From: Vibrio metoecus | GTDB taxonomy: Bacteria; Pseudomonadota; Gammaproteobacteria; Enterobacterales; Vibrionaceae | DNA length: 64,000 bases | Assembly (NCBI RefSeq): GCF_000696385.1 | Contig: NZ_JJMN01000030.1 | Span: 1-64,000 of the forward strand | Direction: 5' to 3' | Shown here: positions 18,186-28,182 of the stretch, one piece after another | Position numbering within the stretch: position 1 is the first letter of the stretch | Layout: each line of letters starts with the position of its first letter | Translations under genes and position numbers: made by a program | Notes under the pieces: generated by a model | Told to the model about the DNA's origin: nothing | The model's input: only the letters and a program-made list of their open reading frames with translations | Database searches by the model: none

Positions 18186-19553
18186 TTAACGAACCACAAG
18201 ATAAATTGTACGATCTCCGCGTTGAATGTTTAATGCTAGAATATTCGGTGATTTCTCCATAATCGCCCGTAATTCAGCAATATTCTTCACTCGTTTGCGG
18301 TTTACGCCGATGATGATGTCATCTTTTTGCAGTTGATAGGATTCTGCTGCCGAACCTTTTTGAACCTCAGTGACTTTAACACCTTGGATTGGGTCACTCT
18401 CAGTGGTATTGCTTAACTCTGCGCCGCTCAATCCTTGATGGAGTGATTCCGCTTTGGTTTTGGAATTTTGCTGCTCACCCAAAGTGACATCAATATTCTT
18501 GGCTTGTCCATCACGCAATATGCCGAGTGTAATGGTCTTGCCTGCTCCTAATGTGGCCACTTTGGCGCGTAATTCAGAGAAAGTATCGACTTTCTTACCA
18601 TTGAGTGAGGTGATGATATCACCAGCCTTAATACCTGCTTTATCCGCTGCACTGTCTGGAACGACTTGGCTAACAAAAGCGCCTTTGGACGATTCATAGC
18701 CTAGAGCATCGGCAAGCTCGGAAGTAATCTCACCACCTTGAACGCCGAGCATGCCACGTTTAACTTCACCAAACTCTAGGATTTGATCCGCAAGGTTCTT
18801 CATCATATTTGACGGGATTGCAAAACCAATCCCGACATTGCCACCGTTAGGGCCAAGAATGGCGGTGTTGATACCGATGAGTTCACCATTGAGGTTGACC
18901 AGCGCACCACCAGAGTTTCCACTGTTGATCGCGGCATCGGTTTGAATGAAGTTTTCAAAGTTTTCGATATTCAAACCGCTGCGACCTAAAGCGGACACAA
19001 TGCCAGAGGTTACGGTTTGCCCTAAACCGAAAGGGTTACCAATGGCCACTGCAAAGTCACCGACTCGTAGGGTATCTGAATCGGCAATTTTAATTTCTGT
19101 GAGGTTTTTGGCTTTACTGAGCTTGAGCAAAGCGACGTCTGACATTTCATCACCACCGACGAGCTCTGCGTCGATCTCTCTTCCATCATGCAATTTAACG
19201 CGAATTTTTTCCGCACCATTAATGACATGATAGTTAGTCACAACATACCCTTTGGCAGCATCAATAATGACTCCAGAGCCTAAACCACGAAAAGGTCTTT
19301 CTTGGAGTTGTTCAGTTGGGAAATCAGGACCGAAGAAAAAACGAAATTGATCAGGTAAGCGCTGCCTTGAAACTTGGGTACCTTCAACAGCAATACTGAC
19401 TACCGCTGGGGTCACTTTTTCGAGCATAGGGGCTAGGCTAGGGACTTGTTCTCCACTAACAGAGAGAGGGAGTGCTGCTGTTGCCGATAATGGCGTGAGA
19501 ATGGAACTCAAGCTGAGTGACAGAGCAGTCAAAACAAGTAAAGGTTTTTTCAT
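18186..19553 (-). CDS. degQ: Periplasmic serine protease/chaperone DegQ-DegP (Do family)
   Basis: 455 residues. A signal peptide (KKPLLVLTALSLSLSS... ending near SATA) precedes a trypsin-like domain with H109 (TNYHVI), D139 (SDVALL) and S214 (NSGNSGGAL), then two PDZ domains. This is the HtrA cage-forming quality-control protease. The Q-linker/LA-loop is short, as in DegQ, and there is only one such gene here beside degS, as with E. coli degQ-degS. GAGGAG favours ATG 19553; ATG 19556 adds one Met. Old annotations call it protease DO. Confidence 0.93.
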   Translation of the reverse strand: MKKPLLVLTALSLSLSSILTPLSATAALPLSVSGEQVPSLAPMLEKVTPAVVSIAVEGTQVSRQRLPDQFRFFFGPDFPTEQLQERPFRGLGSGVIIDAAKGYVVTNYHVINGAEKIRVKLHDGREIDAELVGGDEMSDVALLKLSKAKNLTEIKIADSDTLRVGDFAVAIGNPFGLGQTVTSGIVSALGRSGLNIENFENFIQTDAAINSGNSGGALVNLNGELIGINTAILGPNGGNVGIGFAIPSNMMKNLADQILEFGEVKRGMLGVQGGEITSELADALGYESSKGAFVSQVVPDSAADKAGIKAGDIITSLNGKKVDTFSELRAKVATLGAGKTITLGILRDGQAKNIDVTLGEQQNSKTKAESLHQGLSGAELSNTTESDPIQGVKVTEVQKGSAAESYQLQKDDIIIGVNRKRVKNIAELRAIMEKSPNILALNIQRGDRTIYLVVR

Positions 19554-19683
19554 CATAAACTCCTCGTGCAATTTAACGTCTGGTTGAAGTAAAAATATGT
19601 TCACTTAAAGAAACTTCAACTGACAGTCTGCGAGTTATGACTCAAAAACCTTTACAAAGTTCACCACAGAATGTGTGAATTGA

Positions 19684-20124
19684 TTAACTAGCTTTGGCAT
19701 TCACCAAATCAGCCGAACGGATAATGGCTTTTTCCTCGCCACGCAATAAACCCGTAGCACCTAAAGCGTAATCTTTTGGTGGCTGTTCCAGTTCTTCTGG
19801 TTGTTTGTTTTCGCTCTCTTTTTGCTGAGCTAATTTACTGAATGGGTTGTCTTGCTCTGGCAAATTTGGAATCAAATCGGTAGCCGTTTTCGCCATATGT
19901 TGATACAGCTTAGTGTAATCTTTTCCTAGGGTGTCGAGCATTTCTGCTGTTTGAGCAAAGTGATCAGACAGCTCTTGGCGCTGTTGCTCTAAAGTGAATT
20001 TAGTGCTCTCGAGTTCTTTTTGCAGATTCTTCTGCGTCTTATATTGAGGGGTAGTCAAACGAGCAATCAGCATCCCGACAGCAATCCCCACTAGCAATCC
20101 AGCAATGGCATAGATCCAAGGCAT
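19684..20124 (-). CDS. zapG: ZapG/YhcB family inner membrane cell-envelope protein (DUF1043)
   Basis: 146 residues. A single N-terminal transmembrane helix (PWIYAIAGLLVGIAVGMLIAR) is followed by a coiled-coil-prone Gln/Glu/Lys-rich stretch (about 30-80) and an acidic tail. This is the YhcB layout. In E. coli the protein links division and envelope synthesis and sits next to the degQS genes and zapE. AAGGAG precedes the ATG. It is divergent from zapE across a 153-bp gap. Confidence 0.85.
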   Translation of the reverse strand: MPWIYAIAGLLVGIAVGMLIARLTTPQYKTQKNLQKELESTKFTLEQQRQELSDHFAQTAEMLDTLGKDYTKLYQHMAKTATDLIPNLPEQDNPFSKLAQQKESENKQPEELEQPPKDYALGATGLLRGEEKAIIRSADLVNAKAS

Positions 20125-20149
20125 AATAGCTCCTTATTGTTGTTATTTA

Positions 20150-20192
20150 ACATGTTTTTTACCCATCGGTTACACATGTACGAGGGACATGT
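20150..20192. promoter_or_regulatory. Three ACATGT hexamers in the zapG/zapE divergent region
   Basis: The palindromic hexamer ACATGT occurs at 20150, 20174 and 20187, that is three times in 43 bp. It may be an operator for an unidentified regulator or chance; the regulator is not recognised. Confidence 0.3.
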
Positions 20193-20277
20193 TACTATGA
20201 GAGTCAGGTTGGATAAAGCAAAATGCATGTGAGTGGTTTTGCGTTTATGGCTCTCATTGTAACTGTAGTAGACCAGT

Positions 20278-21381
20278 ATGACTCCGAAGCAGCGATATAA
20301 AAAAGATTTGCAACGCACTGATTTTTATAGTGATGAAGCGCAGGCTCGTGCCGTGGATGCCTTAGATAATCTGTATCATCAGTGGATTGATTATCTAAAT
20401 CAGCCAGTGGTACGACCTTCTTTGTGGCATAAGTTATTGGGTAAGCGTATCGAACCCACGCCTCCTCCTAAAGGCCTGTATATGTGGGGAGGTGTCGGTC
20501 GTGGCAAAACCTACCTGATGGATACTTTTTTTGAATCCTTGCCGAATGACAAGAAATTACGAGTCCATTTTCATCGTTTCATGTATCGAGTTCATGATGA
20601 GCTGCGCTCGCTATCGGAAGTGAGTGATCCGCTCGAAATTGTGGCGGATCGTTTTTGTGCCGAAGCGAATATTATCTGTTTTGATGAGTTCTTTGTCTCA
20701 GATATTACTGACGCCATGATTCTAGGCACCTTGTTCGAAGCGCTATTTAGACGCGGAGTAGTCTTGGTCGCTACCTCAAATATTGCTCCGCAAGATCTGT
20801 ATCGTAATGGGCTGCAACGCGCTCGTTTTTTACCTGCGATTGCTCTGGTCGAAACTCATTGCCATATTTTAAATGTCGATAGTGGGGTGGATTACCGTCT
20901 GAGAACCTTACAACAAGCCGAAATTTATCATTATCCATTAGATGAAAAAGCGTCAGATAACTTGCAACGTTATTTCCGGCAGTTGATCAGTTCTGAGCAT
21001 AAACCAGATGATCATATTGAAGTGAATCACCGTTTTGTGCCAGTTAATGCGGCTTGTGATGGCGTGTTGTATGCGACGTTTGCTCAATTATGCCAAACCG
21101 CACGTAGTCAGTATGACTATATCGAGTTGTCGAAAATCTACCACACCGTTCTTCTTGCTGATGTAAAGCAGATGAATAAAAACAACGATGATGCGGCTAG
21201 ACGTTTTATTGCCTTGGTGGATGAATTTTACGAACGACATGTAAAATTGATTGTGTCTGCAGAAGTGGCTGTTTCTGAACTTTACTCACATGGTTTATTA
21301 GAGTTTGAGTTTAAACGCTGCCAATCACGACTGATCGAGATGCAAAGTCATGATTATTTGGCGAAAGAGCACCTAGTTTAA
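20278..21381 (+). CDS. zapE: Cell division protein ZapE (AFG1-like ATPase)
   Basis: 367 residues, AAA-type ATPase of the AFG1/YhcM family that associates with the constricting Z ring. The Walker A motif GGVGRGKT is at residues 71-78; Walker B IICFDEFFV and sensor-type ATSN follow. Family motifs HFHRFM and the C-terminal SRLIEMQS are present. The ATG at 20278 has no strong Shine-Dalgarno sequence. Location opposite zapG and before rplM matches other gammaproteobacteria. Confidence 0.93.
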   Translation: MTPKQRYKKDLQRTDFYSDEAQARAVDALDNLYHQWIDYLNQPVVRPSLWHKLLGKRIEPTPPPKGLYMWGGVGRGKTYLMDTFFESLPNDKKLRVHFHRFMYRVHDELRSLSEVSDPLEIVADRFCAEANIICFDEFFVSDITDAMILGTLFEALFRRGVVLVATSNIAPQDLYRNGLQRARFLPAIALVETHCHILNVDSGVDYRLRTLQQAEIYHYPLDEKASDNLQRYFRQLISSEHKPDDHIEVNHRFVPVNAACDGVLYATFAQLCQTARSQYDYIELSKIYHTVLLADVKQMNKNNDDAARRFIALVDEFYERHVKLIVSAEVAVSELYSHGLLEFEFKRCQSRLIEMQSHDYLAKEHLV

Positions 21382-21440
21382 ACAGAAAAACATCAGGCAG
21401 CTTTGGCGTCGGATTTTTTTCAGATTTTACGTAAAAAGAG

Positions 21441-21469
21441 GTGATTTTTTCTGCGCTCTTCTCTATAAT
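21441..21469 (+). promoter_or_regulatory. Promoter of rplM-rpsI
   Basis: A perfect TATAAT at 21464-21469 has GTGATT 17 bases upstream at 21441-21446. The strong -10 element suits a ribosomal protein operon. Confidence 0.6.
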
Positions 21470-21475
21470 CCTGCG

Positions 21476-21604
21476 ACCCACCGTTACTGCAGGTCCTTTG
21501 TGGCCGAGAGTGCCACCCACTCGAAGGGGTGATGACTGGGCTCTTAGACAGTGGGAGCGAAAGCTCCTTGAAGTGTAAATTTAAATTAACGGGTTATTAT
21601 TAGC
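21476..21604 (+). promoter_or_regulatory. Long 5' leader of rplM, candidate L13 autoregulatory element
   Basis: About 129 nt of leader lies between the predicted start site and the rplM ATG, with several GC-rich arms (for example GGGAGC...GCTCC near 21561-21575). In gammaproteobacteria the rplM-rpsI leader carries an L13-responsive element. The position fits that; the fold was not computed. Confidence 0.5.
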
Positions 21605-22033
21605 ATGAAAACTTTCGTTGCTAAACCAGAAACTGTAAAACGCGACTGGTACGTTGTAGACGCTGAAGGTAAAACTCTTGGCCGTCTAGCAAGTGAAATT
21701 GCATCTCGCCTACGTGGCAAACACAAAGCTGAATACACTCCTCACGTTGACACTGGTGATTACATCATCGTTGTTAATGCGGAGAAAGTTACTGTTACAG
21801 GTAACAAGGCTAAGAACAAAATGTACCACCGTCACTCTGAGTTCCCAGGTGGCCTGAAATCATTCAGCTTCGAGAAGCTGATTGAGCGTAAGCCAGAGAT
21901 GGTACTTGAGTTAGCGGTTAAAGGTATGTTGCCAAAAGGTCCTCTAGGCCGTGCTATGTACCGTAAGCTAAAAGTTTACGCTGGCGCTGAGCACAACCAT
22001 GCTGCTCAACAACCAAAAGTACTGGACATCTAA
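21605..22033 (+). CDS. rplM: 50S ribosomal protein L13
   Basis: 142 residues, the exact family length. It starts [20 protein letters not shown] and has [16 protein letters not shown] and the late [11 protein letters not shown] motif. First gene of the universal rplM-rpsI pair, with 15 nt to rpsI. L13 is thought to bind its own leader and repress the operon. Confidence 0.98.
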
Positions 22034-22441
<408 letters not shown>

Positions 22442-22488
22442 TTTTCCTTTTTGGAAAAATGCGCTCCAGTGTTACTGGATGTGGTTCA

Positions 22489-22516
22489 AAAACCCGGCTA
22501 CTCAGCCGGGTTTTTT
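22489..22516 (+). terminator. Intrinsic terminator of rplM-rpsI
   Basis: Stem AAACCCGGCT/AGCCGGGTTT with loop ACTC, followed by a T run. Confidence 0.92.
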
Positions 22517-22641
22517 ACATTCTAAAATCTTCTCCAAAGGCTTTACGCTATTCTCCTCTTTATACTCTATAAATAAGTTGTTCCTTTTGTGATGCCGCAA
22601 GCGATTTGAATTGACAAATGTTACAGAAAGGTAGCTTTATC

Positions 22642-22670
22642 TTGTCAAAAAGTAGGGTTTTATTTATCAT
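22642..22670 (+). promoter_or_regulatory. Likely promoter of petABC
   Basis: TTGTCA (22642-22647), 17 bases, TATCAT (22665-22670), in the 250-bp gap before petA. The leader is about 90 nt. It holds a second AAGGAG at 22744-22749 with a seven-codon mini-frame (22753-22776) overlapping the petA start; I cannot say whether that is translated. Confidence 0.5.
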
Positions 22671-22768
22671 TTGCTATCAAATAAATACAAAATAAACTCG
22701 TGTTTGTTAGCCTTGCTCTTTAAACGGAATAAGCAGGATCCATAAGGAGCAAATGGGAGAATGTCTGG

Positions 22769-23362
22769 ATGAGTAATGCGCCTCTAAACCAAGGTCGCAG
22801 ACGATTTCTTACCGCCACAACGGCTGTTGTGGGTGGTTTAGGAGCTGTCGCGGTCGCCGTACCTTTTATTAAATCATGGAATCCAAGTGCTAAGGCTAAA
22901 GCTGCCGGTGCCCCTGTCGAAGTTGATGTCAGCAAACTCGAAGAAGGGCAGATGGTACGTGTGGAATGGCGTGGTAAGCCTGTATGGGTTGTACGCCGTG
23001 CACAGTCGGTAGTGGATAGCCTTAAGGATCACGATAATCAACTTCGCGATCCAAGTTCGCAAGAAGAACAGCAGCCTAACTATGCACAAAATGGCTACCG
23101 TTCAATTAAACCTGAATATTTTATTGCCGTCGGTATCTGTACTCACCTTGGGTGCTCTCCAACTTATCTTCCTGACTCTTTCAGTGAGCAAGTTCAAGGG
23201 GTGAAATCAGGTTTCTTCTGCCCATGTCATGGCTCTAAGTTTGATATGGCTGGTCGTGTATTCCAAGGAGTACCCGCACCGCTTAACTTGGTTATTCCAA
23301 AACACATGTATCTGACTGACACAAAAATTGTCATCGGTCTTGATGAGACTGGGGAGGCATAA
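22769..23362 (+). CDS. petA: Ubiquinol-cytochrome c reductase Rieske iron-sulfur subunit
   Basis: 197 residues. The N-terminal twin-arginine region (GRRRFLTATT) and hydrophobic segment anchor it in the membrane, with export by Tat expected. The [2Fe-2S] ligands are in C124-THLGC and C151-PCHGS. It transfers electrons from ubiquinol to cytochrome c1 in complex III. Its last base overlaps the petB start, so the two are translationally coupled. Confidence 0.97.
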   Translation: MSNAPLNQGRRRFLTATTAVVGGLGAVAVAVPFIKSWNPSAKAKAAGAPVEVDVSKLEEGQMVRVEWRGKPVWVVRRAQSVVDSLKDHDNQLRDPSSQEEQQPNYAQNGYRSIKPEYFIAVGICTHLGCSPTYLPDSFSEQVQGVKSGFFCPCHGSKFDMAGRVFQGVPAPLNLVIPKHMYLTDTKIVIGLDETGEA

Positions 23363-24629
23363 TGCAAGCGCTACTTGATTGGGTAGAAAAACGCCTACCG
23401 GCAATGAATGCGTATAAAAAACACCTTTCTGAGTACCCAATGCCAAAAAATTTCAATTTTTGGTATTTGTTTGGTTCGCTTGCGATGCTGGTGTTGGTTA
23501 ACCAACTTCTTACTGGGGTTTGGTTGACGATGAATTATGTACCTTCAGGTGAAGGTGCCTTTGCCTCTGTTGAATACATCATGCGTGATGTGGAGTATGG
23601 TTGGTTATTGCGTTATATGCACTCAACCGGTGCTTCGGCATTCTTCATTGTGGTGTATCTGCATATGTTCCGTGGTTTGATCTATGGTTCATATCAGAAA
23701 CCTCGTGAGTTACTTTGGATCTTCGGTATGTTGTATTTTCCTCGTGCTGATGGCAGAAGCCTTTATGGGCTACTTGCTGCCGTTGGGGGCAAATGTCTTA
23801 CTGGGGAGCTCAGGTTATCATTTCACTGTTTGGTGCGATTCCTGTCATTGGGGATGATCTAACTCTGTGGATTCGTGGTGACTATGTCATTTCTGGTGCG
23901 ACACTAAACCGTTTCTTTGCCTTGCATGTGATAGCGTTACCAATCGTATTGCTGCTTTTGATCGTGTTGCATATTTTGGCTCTGCACGAAGTTGGTTCAA
24001 ACAACCCTGATGGTATTGAAACTAAGTTGCCAAAAGGCTCAATGGGTGATGACTACCAGACACAGTTTAAGTTTCATGAGTATTACACCAAGAAGTACGA
24101 CATTATCGACTCTATTCCTTTCCATCCTTATGGAACGGTGAAAGACTTGATTGGTGTGGCAGGATTCTTGTTCTTGTTCTGCTATGTGCTGTTTTTTAAC
24201 CCAGAAATGGGTGGATACTTCCTTGAGCCGCCCAACTTTGAGGCTGCTAACCCATTAAAAACGCCTCCGCACATTGCACCGGTTTGGTACTTCACGCCAT
24301 TTTATGCCATTTTGCGTGCAGTTCCTGACAAGTTACTCGGTGTTATCGCAATGGGGGCATCGATAGTGGTGCTATTCCTATTGCCTTGGCTAGATCGCTG
24401 TAAAGTTCGTTCTTACCGTTATCGCAGTAAGCTTCATTTGCTCAATATTGCGCAATTCACTGTATGTTTCATTGCGTTAGGTGTACTAGGTGCTTTACCT
24501 GCAACCCCAACGTATACCTTACTGGCTAGAATTTTTAGTTTGGGTTACTTCATGTTCTTTGTATTGCTATTTATTTACAGCAAAAATGAAGCAACCAAGC
24601 CATTACCAACAAGGGTGACGTACAAATGA
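23362..24629 (+). CDS. petB: Ubiquinol-cytochrome c reductase cytochrome b, frame interrupted between 23734 and 23784
   Basis: Polytopic cytochrome b carrying haems bL and bH and the quinone sites. Intact landmarks include MHSTGASAFF and HMFRGLIYGSYQ in the first half and the Qo-site region later. Two extra T bases, one at 23734 (TTGTATT, TTGATT expected) and one at 23783-23784 (CCGTTGGGGG, CCGTGGGGG expected), break the frame. Removing both restores IFLVLMAEAFMGYLLP then WGQMSYWGAQV, and a 421-residue protein of normal size. It overlaps petC by 4 nt. Confidence 0.94.
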
Positions 24630-25363
24630 AAAAATGGATTGTAATTTTGTTTGCTATGTTACCATCGCTGGTGATGGCAGCAGGTGCAAATGTACATTTA
24701 GATAAAGCGAATAACGATTTAACGGATAAAGCATCACTACAAAATGGTGCCAAACTGTTTATGAACTACTGTTTTGGTTGTCACTCAACGCAATATCAAC
24801 GTTATGAGCGAGTGGCGAACGATCTCGGTATTCCAGCTGATTTGATGAAGGAAAACCTCATTTTTAATCCTGCTACCAAGATTGGTGAATTGATGGAAAA
24901 TGCGATTCCTGATAAGTCCGCAGCAAAGTGGTTTGGGGCGCCACCGCCTGATTTGACCTTAGTCGCTCGAGTACGAGGCACGGATTGGTTATACACTTAT
25001 CTACGCTCTTTCTATGCAGATCCTTCTCGTCCATTTGGTGTCAACAACATCGTATTTCCAAGTGTTGGTATGCCGCATGTACTGGAAGAGTTGCAAGGTA
25101 CACCGGATCCGATCATTGAAACACAGATGGTGGATGGTAACGAAGTTCAACATGTTGTTGGCGTAAAATCTCGTGGTAATGGTGAGCTGAGTGAAGGGGA
25201 ATATAACCAAGCGGTACGTGATTTGGTGAACTTCCTACAATACTCGGGTGAACCAATGAAACTTGAGCGTCAAAGTTTAGGTTGGTGGGCTATGGCATTT
25301 TTGGTGATATTTACCATTGTCGTTGTAGCGCTGAAGAAAGAGTATTGGCGTGATGTGCACTAA
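24626..25363 (+). CDS. petC: Ubiquinol-cytochrome c reductase cytochrome c1
   Basis: 245 residues. The signal peptide KKWIVILFAMLPSLVMA precedes a mature protein with the covalent haem motif CFGCH near residue 50, and a C-terminal membrane anchor (WWAMAFLVIFTIVVVAL). It accepts electrons from the Rieske protein and passes them to soluble cytochrome c. It starts within the last codons of petB (ATGA overlap). Confidence 0.96.
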   Translation: MKKWIVILFAMLPSLVMAAGANVHLDKANNDLTDKASLQNGAKLFMNYCFGCHSTQYQRYERVANDLGIPADLMKENLIFNPATKIGELMENAIPDKSAAKWFGAPPPDLTLVARVRGTDWLYTYLRSFYADPSRPFGVNNIVFPSVGMPHVLEELQGTPDPIIETQMVDGNEVQHVVGVKSRGNGELSEGEYNQAVRDLVNFLQYSGEPMKLERQSLGWWAMAFLVIFTIVVVALKKEYWRDVH

Positions 25364-25407
25364 TTGTGCTATTATGCTGCGCTAATTCCCGATTGTTAAC
25401 TCATCAG

Positions 25408-25436
25408 TGGAGGCTTTAGCCTCCATTGATTTTTTA
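25408..25436 (+). terminator. Intrinsic terminator of petABC
   Basis: Stem TGGAGGC/GCCTCCA with loop TTTA followed by TTGATTTTTT. Confidence 0.88.
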
Positions 25437-25462
25437 TACCCGCATCTGTACTGGAGGGCTCC

Positions 25463-26098
25463 ATGGCTGTAGCTGCCAACAAACGTTCTGTGATGACTCT
25501 GTTTTCAAGTGCATCTGACATGTATAGCCATCAGGTTCGCATTGTGCTAGCTGAAAAAGGCGTCAGTTTTGAAGTTGAGTTGGTTGATGAGAACAACCTT
25601 CCTGCGGAATTGATTGAGCTGAATCCTTATAAAACAGTTCCTACTCTAGTTGATCGTGAGCTTGCTCTGTATGACTCAAAGATCATCATGGAATATTTGG
25701 ATGAGCGTTTCCCTCATCCGCCACTTATGCCTGTTTACCCAGTCGCTCGTGGTAACAGCCGTTTGATGATCTACCGTATTGAGAGAAACTGGTACTCGTT
25801 GGCTGAGAAAGTCGTTAATGGTTCCCCTGAAGTGGCAGAGAATGCGCGTAATAAATTACGTAACGATTTGCTGACTCTTGGACCTGTGTTTGCTGAGTAT
25901 GAATACTTCATGAGTGAAGAATTCAGCTTGATCGACTGTTATTTAGCTCCACTACTGTGGCGTTTACCTGTTCTTGGTATTGACTTGATTGGTCCTGGTT
26001 CTAAAGAACTGAAAGTCTATATGAACCGTGTATTCGAACGTGATTCATTCCTTGCTTCTCTGACGGAAGCTGAACGCGAGATGCGTCTGGCTCGCTAA
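25463..26098 (+). CDS. sspA: Stringent starvation protein A
   Basis: 211 residues with a glutathione S-transferase fold: N-terminal thioredoxin-like domain (MTLFSSASDMYSHQVRIVLAEKG) and helical C-terminal domain. In the family it binds RNA polymerase with sigma-70 and affects stationary-phase and acid-stress expression rather than acting as a transferase. GGAGGGCTCC precedes the ATG. It lies downstream of petC, as in many gammaproteobacteria, and directly before sspB. Confidence 0.95.
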   Translation: MAVAANKRSVMTLFSSASDMYSHQVRIVLAEKGVSFEVELVDENNLPAELIELNPYKTVPTLVDRELALYDSKIIMEYLDERFPHPPLMPVYPVARGNSRLMIYRIERNWYSLAEKVVNGSPEVAENARNKLRNDLLTLGPVFAEYEYFMSEEFSLIDCYLAPLLWRLPVLGIDLIGPGSKELKVYMNRVFERDSFLASLTEAEREMRLAR

Positions 26099-26109
26099 TG
26101 GATGCCGGA

Positions 26110-26574
26110 ATGGATATTGGTCAAATGACACCACGCCGACCCTATTTGCTAAGAGCATTTTATGATTGGCTACTGGAAAACGAACTTACGCCGCACTTAG
26201 TGGTGGATGCCACATTACCTGGTGTGAAGGTGCCACTTGAATACGTTCAAGATGGTCAAATCATTCTTAATGTGGCTCCTCGTGCGGTTGGACATTTAGA
26301 GCTAGGGAATGAGGAAGTTACTTTCAATGCCCGTTTTGGTGGCCGTCCTCACTTAGTGATCGTACCGATTTACGCAGTACAAGCTATTTATGCGCGTGAA
26401 AATGGTGCTGGTACTATGTTCGAGCCTGAACCTGCTTACCTTGAAACGATGGAGCTTGAGGAAGATTTGGATTCCGAAGATTCCCTTGTTGAGCTGGAAA
26501 GTGATTTAGGTGATGAGCCTTTTGAGGATGCACCTAGACCCAAAGGTCGACCAAGTTTGCGTGTCGTGAAGTAA
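26110..26574 (+). CDS. sspB: ClpXP adaptor SspB (stringent starvation protein B)
   Basis: The folded domain starts TPRRPYLLRAFYDWLLEN and binds ssrA tags. The acidic Glu/Asp-rich linker and the C-terminal hydrophobic-basic tail PSLRVVK dock ClpX. It delivers tmRNA-tagged proteins to ClpXP. I chose ATG 26110 because MDIGQMTPRRPY aligns with the E. coli N terminus; ATG 26098, overlapping the sspA stop, gives four more residues. About 154 residues. Confidence 0.93.
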   Translation: MDIGQMTPRRPYLLRAFYDWLLENELTPHLVVDATLPGVKVPLEYVQDGQIILNVAPRAVGHLELGNEEVTFNARFGGRPHLVIVPIYAVQAIYARENGAGTMFEPEPAYLETMELEEDLDSEDSLVELESDLGDEPFEDAPRPKGRPSLRVVK

Positions 26575-26590
26575 GTAGATTCTAAATACT

Positions 26591-26620
26591 AAAAAGGCAG
26601 CGTTTATCGCTGCCTTTTCT
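26591..26620. terminator. Bidirectional terminator between sspB and dolP
   Basis: Stem AAAAGGCAGCG/CGCTGCCTTTT with loop TTTAT, between convergent genes, with A and T runs on both sides. Confidence 0.9.
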
Positions 26621-26647
26621 ATTTTCTTTCATCATGTCATTTTTTGC

Positions 26648-27217
26648 TTACTGGGCGTATTCAAAGGCCTTGACGACTTGTTTGACACCAATGATATTTC
26701 TTGCAACATCAATCGCCATATCGGCATGTTCAGGCGACACGTAGCCAAAGAGATAAACCACACGATCTTCTGTGACCACTTTCACTTTAATGCCGTTTAA
26801 CTCAGCTTTTGTGAGGAGCGCCGATTTGACCTTCGTCGTTATCCAACTATCGTTACTGATTTCTCCTACAGACAGTGGTGCTTTGATCTGTACTTGATTG
26901 TGTAACTCTTTGACCCCTTTTACCTGACGGGCTTGAGCAATGAACTGGTCAAGAATCGCATCACTACGTGACTGCCCTAGTAATACTACCGTGCCTCGGT
27001 AGGCAACAGCAGAAATACGAGTATCTTTGCGGTACGGCTCTTTGTTCGCGAGTCCTGCAACTTCTAACTCGACATTGTTATCTTGCCAGATCTCTTGGGT
27101 ACTGCGGGGATCCGTAACAATTGTCGCTGTTGTTGCTGCACCGGCAATGAATAACCCTGCACAGCCTGTAAGGTTCACGAGTAGAACGGAAAGAATAAGT
27201 CGTTTAATGCTTTTCAT
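26648..27217 (-). CDS. dolP: Outer-membrane lipoprotein DolP (YraP), dual BON domain
   Basis: 189 residues from ATG 27217. The signal peptide ends in the lipobox NLTGC (Cys17 or so). Two BON domains follow, including the second with VTEDRVVYLFGYVS. In E. coli DolP binds anionic phospholipids at division sites and supports BAM function. The start lies 2 nt after the diaA stop, with AAGAG before it. An upstream in-frame GTG at 27223 is less likely. It is the last gene of the yraN-diaA-dolP group. Confidence 0.9.
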   Translation of the reverse strand: MKSIKRLILSVLLVNLTGCAGLFIAGAATTATIVTDPRSTQEIWQDNNVELEVAGLANKEPYRKDTRISAVAYRGTVVLLGQSRSDAILDQFIAQARQVKGVKELHNQVQIKAPLSVGEISNDSWITTKVKSALLTKAELNGIKVKVVTEDRVVYLFGYVSPEHADMAIDVARNIIGVKQVVKAFEYAQ

Positions 27218-27219
27218 AA

Positions 27220-27813
<594 letters not shown>

Positions 27814-28182
27814 TTATCCTTCAGTAATTGCGTTTTTCAACCATTCGATATGTTGCCCTTGTTGGTGAATGGCAATCACATCAAAACGAAAATCTGCACT
27901 ATGACTATTAATTTTATTGGCGAGCATCCAACAATTTGCTGCTTTGATCAAGCGCGCTTGTTTGCTTGGGGTGATGGTTTCAGCAGCGTGGCCGTGATGA
28001 ACGTTAGCTCGGTAACGTACCTCAACAAACACTAGAGCCGTTCCATCACTCATCACTAAATCTAATTCGCCAAAGCGATAATTGATATTTTGAGCTATGA
28101 GCTTAAGGCCGTGACGGCGGAGATACTCCGCCGCCATCTGTTCGTAATGATGGCCTTGTTGCCGAGAGTTAACGAACCCCAT
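27814..28182 (-). CDS. yraN: YraN family (UPF0102) nuclease-fold protein
   Basis: 122 residues from ATG 28182. This start is chosen over 28227 because the core begins with NSRQQGHHYEQMAAEYL and the protein then has family length. The motif set E..A..YL, RFGELDLV and VFVEVRYR is the endonuclease-like core (E, GELDLV, VEVR). Its function is unproven in the family. It overlaps the 3' end of lpoA by 14 nt and abuts diaA. Confidence 0.88.
   Translation of the reverse strand: MGFVNSRQQGHHYEQMAAEYLRRHGLKLIAQNINYRFGELDLVMSDGTALVFVEVRYRANVHHGHAAETITPSKQARLIKAANCWMLANKINSHSADFRFDVIAIHQQGQHIEWLKNAITEG

Noticed and set aside
22753..22776. Seven-codon leader peptide overlapping the petA start
   Set aside because: It has AAGGAG before it, but such short frames are common and there is no regulatory codon run; noted only within the promoter entry.
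26098..26109. sspB starting at ATG 26098 in the sspA stop
   Set aside because: It is possible but gives four residues without family similarity and has no ribosome binding site; ATG 26110 aligns with E. coli SspB.
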